This document shows positions 31,515 through 34,732 of a stretch of 34,732 bases of DNA, one piece after another; position 1 is the stretch's first letter; each line of letters starts with the position of its first letter. The position numbers and the translations under genes are program-made. The notes beneath the pieces were generated by a model. It saw only the letters and a program-made list of their open reading frames with translations, was not told the origin of the DNA and did no database searches. Source of the DNA: Candidatus Kerfeldbacteria bacterium (GTDB lineage: Bacteria > Patescibacteriota > Patescibacteriia > SBBC01); the NCBI GenBank assembly GCA_016204585.1, contig JACQKH010000004.1, positions 1 to 34,732 on the forward strand, given 5' to 3'.

Positions 31515-32840
31515 ATGCGTCAGGCGATTCGCCGGTTTGTGCCAAAACGGTGGTTCGGCGTGTACCACGGTTTGGTTTCAGAGCTTGCCAGTTTCGTATA
31601 CCGGCACCCAGGGCGCGATCTGATTGTCATTGGCGTCACCGGTACTTCGGGAAAAACGACGGTCAGTCTTTTGTTACAGGCGATTCTTGAACGCGCCGGG
31701 ATACCATCGGCCGCGGCCACCACCGCCCAGTTCGTAATCCGCGACCGCACTTGGGTAAATGACACAAAAATGACCATGCTTGGCCGTTTCCAGCTGCAGC
31801 ACTTTTTGAGTCGGGCCCGCGCGGCCAGATGCAAATATGCGGTGGTGGAAACGACCAGCGAGGGTCTGGCGCAGAACCGCCACCGCGGCATTGACTACGA
31901 CCTGGCCGTGCTCACCAACCTGACGCCCGAACATATCGAATCTCACGGTTCGTTCGAGGCCTACCGGAAAGCGAAGGAGAAATTGTTTCATGGCCTGACG
32001 TTGTCGGCGCGGAAATCGAACGTGCCGAAAACAATCATCGTAAATGCTGACGACCCGAACGCATCCGCATTCTTGCGGCACGCCGCTGACCGTTACCTGA
32101 CGTTTTCCCTGAAGCGGAAACGCCAGGAGAACGCCGAGCCGGTGCTAGCCAGCCACATCGAACTTGGTCGAACCGGTTCATCATTTGTTCTCGAGTATGG
32201 AGACGGTGCGCAAAAAGTCATTACTCATCTTCTCGGTCGAATAAACGTGGAGAATTCGTTGGCCGCGGCGGCCGTGGCTTGCGCCATCGGCCTGCCTTTA
32301 ACCGACATTGCTGAGGGGCTGGCCGCGGTTCAGGGTTTGCCCGGACGGTTAGAGTTTTTGGAAGACGGCGGAGTAACGGTCATCGTGGACTACGCCTTTC
32401 ACCAAAAGGCGATGGATGAATTGTACGCCGTGGTTGAACAATTGCCGCACCGCCAAATTATTCACGTTCTCGGCGCCACCGGCGGCGGACGCGATAAAGC
32501 GAAGCGACCGGTCTTGGGGCGGATCGCCGGCGAGCGCGCCGACGTCGTGATTGTGACCAACGAAGATCCTTACGACGAGGATCCGTTCCAGATCATGGAC
32601 GATGTTTTACAGGGCGTCTTGCAAATTGGCGGCAAGAAGTTGGACGACAATGTTTTTCGTATCTACGATCGGCGCAGCGCCATAACAAAGGCCGTTGAAC
32701 TTGCCAGGTCCGGCGACATCGTTCTGGTGACGGGCAAGGGCAGCGAGCAGGCGATCGTGGTGGCTGGCGGCAAGAAAGTAGCGTGGGACGATCGGGAGGT
32801 GATTAAAGCGGTTTTAGCCCAGCGGTTCGGCGCTGCGTAG
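31515..32840 (+). CDS. Mur ligase family protein (MurE-like), short N-terminus
   Basis: A 441-residue ATP-dependent amide ligase of the Mur family. The ATP-binding loop GVTGTSGKTT is at residues 40-49, followed by the family segments LTNLTPEHIESHGSFEAY, INVENSLAAAAVA, LPGRLEFLEDG and HVLGATGGGRDKAKRPVLG. It is closest to MurE (UDP-MurNAc-tripeptide synthetase). Full MurE has roughly a hundred residues before the ATP loop for UDP binding; here only about 39 precede it. The usual DNPR substrate motif is replaced by NEDPYDEDP, so the amino acid added is not predictable. The ATG at 31515 is the first start after the upstream gene. Confidence 0.8.
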   Translation: MRQAIRRFVPKRWFGVYHGLVSELASFVYRHPGRDLIVIGVTGTSGKTTVSLLLQAILERAGIPSAAATTAQFVIRDRTWVNDTKMTMLGRFQLQHFLSRARAARCKYAVVETTSEGLAQNRHRGIDYDLAVLTNLTPEHIESHGSFEAYRKAKEKLFHGLTLSARKSNVPKTIIVNADDPNASAFLRHAADRYLTFSLKRKRQENAEPVLASHIELGRTGSSFVLEYGDGAQKVITHLLGRINVENSLAAAAVACAIGLPLTDIAEGLAAVQGLPGRLEFLEDGGVTVIVDYAFHQKAMDELYAVVEQLPHRQIIHVLGATGGGRDKAKRPVLGRIAGERADVVIVTNEDPYDEDPFQIMDDVLQGVLQIGGKKLDDNVFRIYDRRSAITKAVELARSGDIVLVTGKGSEQAIVVAGGKKVAWDDREVIKAVLAQRFGAA

Positions 32841-32950
32841 CTTGCGGAAAGCAAGGACAACCGTATCAGCGTTTAGTTGGGTTTGTCTTTTTGATTTTTT
32901 TCCACATCCACCATATTATTCAGAATAGATTTCGTTAAAATAGGGGTAAT

Positions 32951-32979
32951 TTGACATTCGGTTTTTCTTCGGGTAAGAT
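32951..32979 (+). promoter_or_regulatory. Promoter for the methyltransferase, leaderless
   Basis: TTGACA (32951-32956) and TAAGAT (32974-32979) are spaced by 17 bases. The predicted transcription start (about 32986) is the A of the start codon. Confidence 0.65.
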
Positions 32980-32985
32980 ATCAAC

Positions 32986-33861
32986 ATGGCCGTCATAACA
33001 AATATTCTCAAGGGGGACTGTCTCGACAGGCTTACGGAGGTAAAAGACAATTCCGTAGATTTGATTATTACCTCGCCTCCATATGCTGACAGTCGCGTCA
33101 AAACTTATGGTGGGATTAATCCAGAGAAATACGTTGAGTGGTTTCTACCTAGAAGCCAACAGTTTTTACGAGTTCTTAAACCTTCGGGAACATTCATCTT
33201 AAACATAAAAGAAAAAGTAGTTAACGGTGAACGAAGCACGTATGTTTTGGAACTTATACTTGCCTTAAGAAAGCAGGGGTGGCTATGGACGGAAGAATTT
33301 ATTTGGCATAAAAAAAATTCATATCCAGGCAAATGGCCGAACAGATTTAGAGATTCCTGGGAACGTCTACTCCAGTTTAACAAAACAAAAAGTTTTTTCA
33401 TGAACCAAGAAGCCGTGATGGTCCCAATGGGTGATTGGGCACAGACGAGATTGAAAAATCTAAGCCTGATTGACTTAGGGAGAGATGAATCAAAAGTGAA
33501 AAGTGGATTTGGAAAAAAAGTCGCTAATTGGTTATCACGTTCAAAGGCATACCCAACCAATGTGCTGCATATGGCGACGGAAACAAATAATAAAAATCAC
33601 AGTGCGGTCTTTCCTGAAGCGCTGCCGGAATGGTTTATTAAACTCTTCACCAAGACAGGCGGCTGGGTTCTTGATCCATTCCTAGGTTCTGGAACCACAA
33701 CGCGTGTAGCGAGCCGAATGGGCAGAAATTCAATCGGCATTGAAATTCTCGAAGAATACTATCGGGCGGCTCTTCGCGATGTTAATAGGCTAGACGACAA
33801 ATTGGTTGATAATCAGGTTTATGAACAAATCACTCAGGTCAGACATATTTACGTACGTTGA
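32986..33861 (+). CDS. Site-specific DNA methyltransferase (beta class)
   Basis: A 291-residue amino-methyltransferase of the type II modification family. The catalytic motif TSPPY is at residues 29-33 and precedes the AdoMet-binding motif DPFLGSGTT at about 230, the beta-class order. A TSPPY motif more often goes with N4-cytosine methylation, but N6-adenine cannot be ruled out. The gene is clearly more AT-rich than its neighbours and overlaps the next gene by 41 bases. With that restriction enzyme it forms a type II restriction-modification pair; early leaderless expression of the methylase would protect the host DNA. The recognition site is unknown. Confidence 0.92.
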   Translation: MAVITNILKGDCLDRLTEVKDNSVDLIITSPPYADSRVKTYGGINPEKYVEWFLPRSQQFLRVLKPSGTFILNIKEKVVNGERSTYVLELILALRKQGWLWTEEFIWHKKNSYPGKWPNRFRDSWERLLQFNKTKSFFMNQEAVMVPMGDWAQTRLKNLSLIDLGRDESKVKSGFGKKVANWLSRSKAYPTNVLHMATETNNKNHSAVFPEALPEWFIKLFTKTGGWVLDPFLGSGTTTRVASRMGRNSIGIEILEEYYRAALRDVNRLDDKLVDNQVYEQITQVRHIYVR

Positions 33862-34549
33862 AAGCAACATCGGGAGCTTTCACGCTAGCAGATTAAACAG
33901 CCTTGCGAACTTAGCTCTTAAAGATATTCTTTTACGGAAAAATCCGTATTTATTTAAGGCCAAGAATATTTTAACAGCTCAAGATTTAGTAAAAACAATT
34001 CTTGATGCCCACCTATCTTCTCAAGAGGAAACCCTTTTCGGAAGTTTTCTTGAGGAACTCGCCATTTTTATCAACGGCAAGGTTTATGGTGGTCAAAAGT
34101 CTTCAGCCGAAGGCATAGACTTGGAATTTGTTAAGGGCGAAACGAGATTTATTGTTAACATTAAATCTGGACCGAACTGGGGTAATAGTAGTCAAATTAA
34201 GAAAATGGTTGACAATTTTAAACAAGCAAAAAGGATTTTACAAACCAATACAAGAGGAATGAAAATCGTAGCAATCAACGGATGTTGTTATGGAAAGATG
34301 GGTAATCCCGACCAAGGTGACTATCTTAAATATTGCGGTCAACAATTCTGGGAATTCATTTCCGGAGATGCAAATTTGTATGTAGATATCATTGAACCGC
34401 TAGGGCGCCACGCTAAAGAGAAGAATGAAGAATTTACGGTCTCGTACTCTAAAATTATTAATAAGTTCACCCTTGAATTTGGGAAAGATTACTGTGTCGA
34501 TGGGGTTATCGATTGGCAAAAACTACTTAAGTTCAACTCCGGAAAATAG
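33821..34549 (+). CDS. Type II restriction endonuclease, PmeII-like
   Basis: A 242-residue protein whose middle part (EGIDLEF, then FIVNIKSGPNWGNSSQI) carries a PD-(D/E)xK nuclease core, with Asp near residue 100 and Lys near 115. NGCCYGKMGNPDQGDYLKYC and the FWEFISGD and IIEPLGRHA segments agree with the PmeII family of restriction enzymes as I remember it. The ATG at 33821 is inside the methyltransferase frame, giving a 41-base overlap and likely translational coupling; no good ribosome binding site is seen. Composition is AT-rich like its partner. Confidence 0.8.
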   Translation: MNKSLRSDIFTYVESNIGSFHASRLNSLANLALKDILLRKNPYLFKAKNILTAQDLVKTILDAHLSSQEETLFGSFLEELAIFINGKVYGGQKSSAEGIDLEFVKGETRFIVNIKSGPNWGNSSQIKKMVDNFKQAKRILQTNTRGMKIVAINGCCYGKMGNPDQGDYLKYCGQQFWEFISGDANLYVDIIEPLGRHAKEKNEEFTVSYSKIINKFTLEFGKDYCVDGVIDWQKLLKFNSGK

Positions 34550-34582
34550 TGAATTTCTTCATAAAGCCTACAGTGTTCAAAT

Positions 34583-34732
34583 CTAGGGACCTGTAACTTT
34601 CTTTATGACCACACCCCGAAACTCCTTACTCCAGTAATCATGGTTCTCTTCCTCGCCGCCGGCGCCGCAATTGGCATCCAGGGGGTGTCCCGGCGTATGC
34701 GGGGAGTGGCGGGAATTGTCTTGTGGAAAACT
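34583..34732 (-). CDS. 3' end of an unidentified gene, cut by the window end
   Basis: The last 49 codons of a minus-strand frame, ending at TAG (34583-34585). The end of the protein contains HTPGHPLDANCGAGGEEENH and then DYWSKEFRGVVIKKVTGP, which reads as real, conserved-looking protein rather than chance. It converges on the restriction gene. The family was not identified. A plus-strand frame from 34640 overlaps it and is judged less likely. Confidence 0.5.
   Translation of the reverse strand, partial: SFPQDNSRHSPHTPGHPLDANCGAGGEEENHDYWSKEFRGVVIKKVTGP

Noticed and set aside
21112-34706. Shared 13-mer CTCCCCGCATACG in the leader at 21111-21123 and inverted near 34694.
   Set aside because: One 13-base match over this length is expected by chance, and the second copy lies in probable coding sequence.
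1-34732. CRISPR array or phage genes.
   Set aside because: No evenly spaced direct repeats with unique spacers and no phage structural or integrase genes were seen.

Overview
The window looks like a chromosome segment from a member of the Candidate Phyla Radiation (Patescibacteria, Parcubacteria-like), with fairly high GC outside a few AT-rich patches. This is inferred from the mix of genes: compact housekeeping genes, type IV pilus genes, several membrane-anchored proteins with calcium-binding repeats, many small lineage-type proteins, and promoters placed so close to start codons that the mRNAs should be leaderless. UGA is a normal stop here; the ruvA/FemAB overlap GTGA shows this well.

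Layout. 1-3895: a TSP3-repeat membrane protein, a small basic protein unit, a large LTD/PKD/OB-fold surface protein, and a four-helix-bundle gene bracketed by inverted AT-rich heptamer repeats. 3936-8551: polA, broken by an in-frame TGA in a conserved motif, a minus-strand Zn-type small gene with a 14-codon minigene, a 217-bp element with terminal inverted repeats, then holA. 8646-12633 (minus strand): rpsT, a nucleotidyltransferase, a second TSP3 protein and uvrB. 12804-16915 (plus strand): an FN3/TSP1/FG-GAP surface protein, ruvA, a FemAB-like transferase and a sugar nucleotidyltransferase. 17061-18925: tRNA-Arg(CCG) enclosed in inverted repeats, then four small, mostly AT-rich transcription units, of which two carry coding interruptions and one has an apparent ATT start. 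19064-23247: guaB, an EF-Tu domain 2-like protein, an unknown protein behind a structured 250-nt leader, a DUF475/TerC-like membrane protein and a deoxyribosyltransferase-like protein. 23454-29392: a type IV pilus operon (pilB, pilC and four pilin-like genes), the last with a palindromic repeat inside its reading frame. 29479-31437: small proteins and a promoter-bounded RNA containing a tRNA-like fold. 31515-32840: a Mur ligase. 32986-34549: an AT-rich restriction-modification pair. 34583-end: the 3' end of a minus-strand gene.

How it fits together. The replication and repair genes (polA, holA, uvrB, ruvA), cell-wall genes (FemAB-like, Mur ligase) and pilus operon are ordinary for such a genome. 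The unusual content is between and inside them: nested palindromes sharing a GCACCA/TGGTGC core at several loci, in-frame UGA codons with intact coding downstream, and two candidate structured RNAs (leader 20956-21209 and RNA 30217-30375). I could not run alignments, folding or read mapping, so the family calls rest on recognised motifs.
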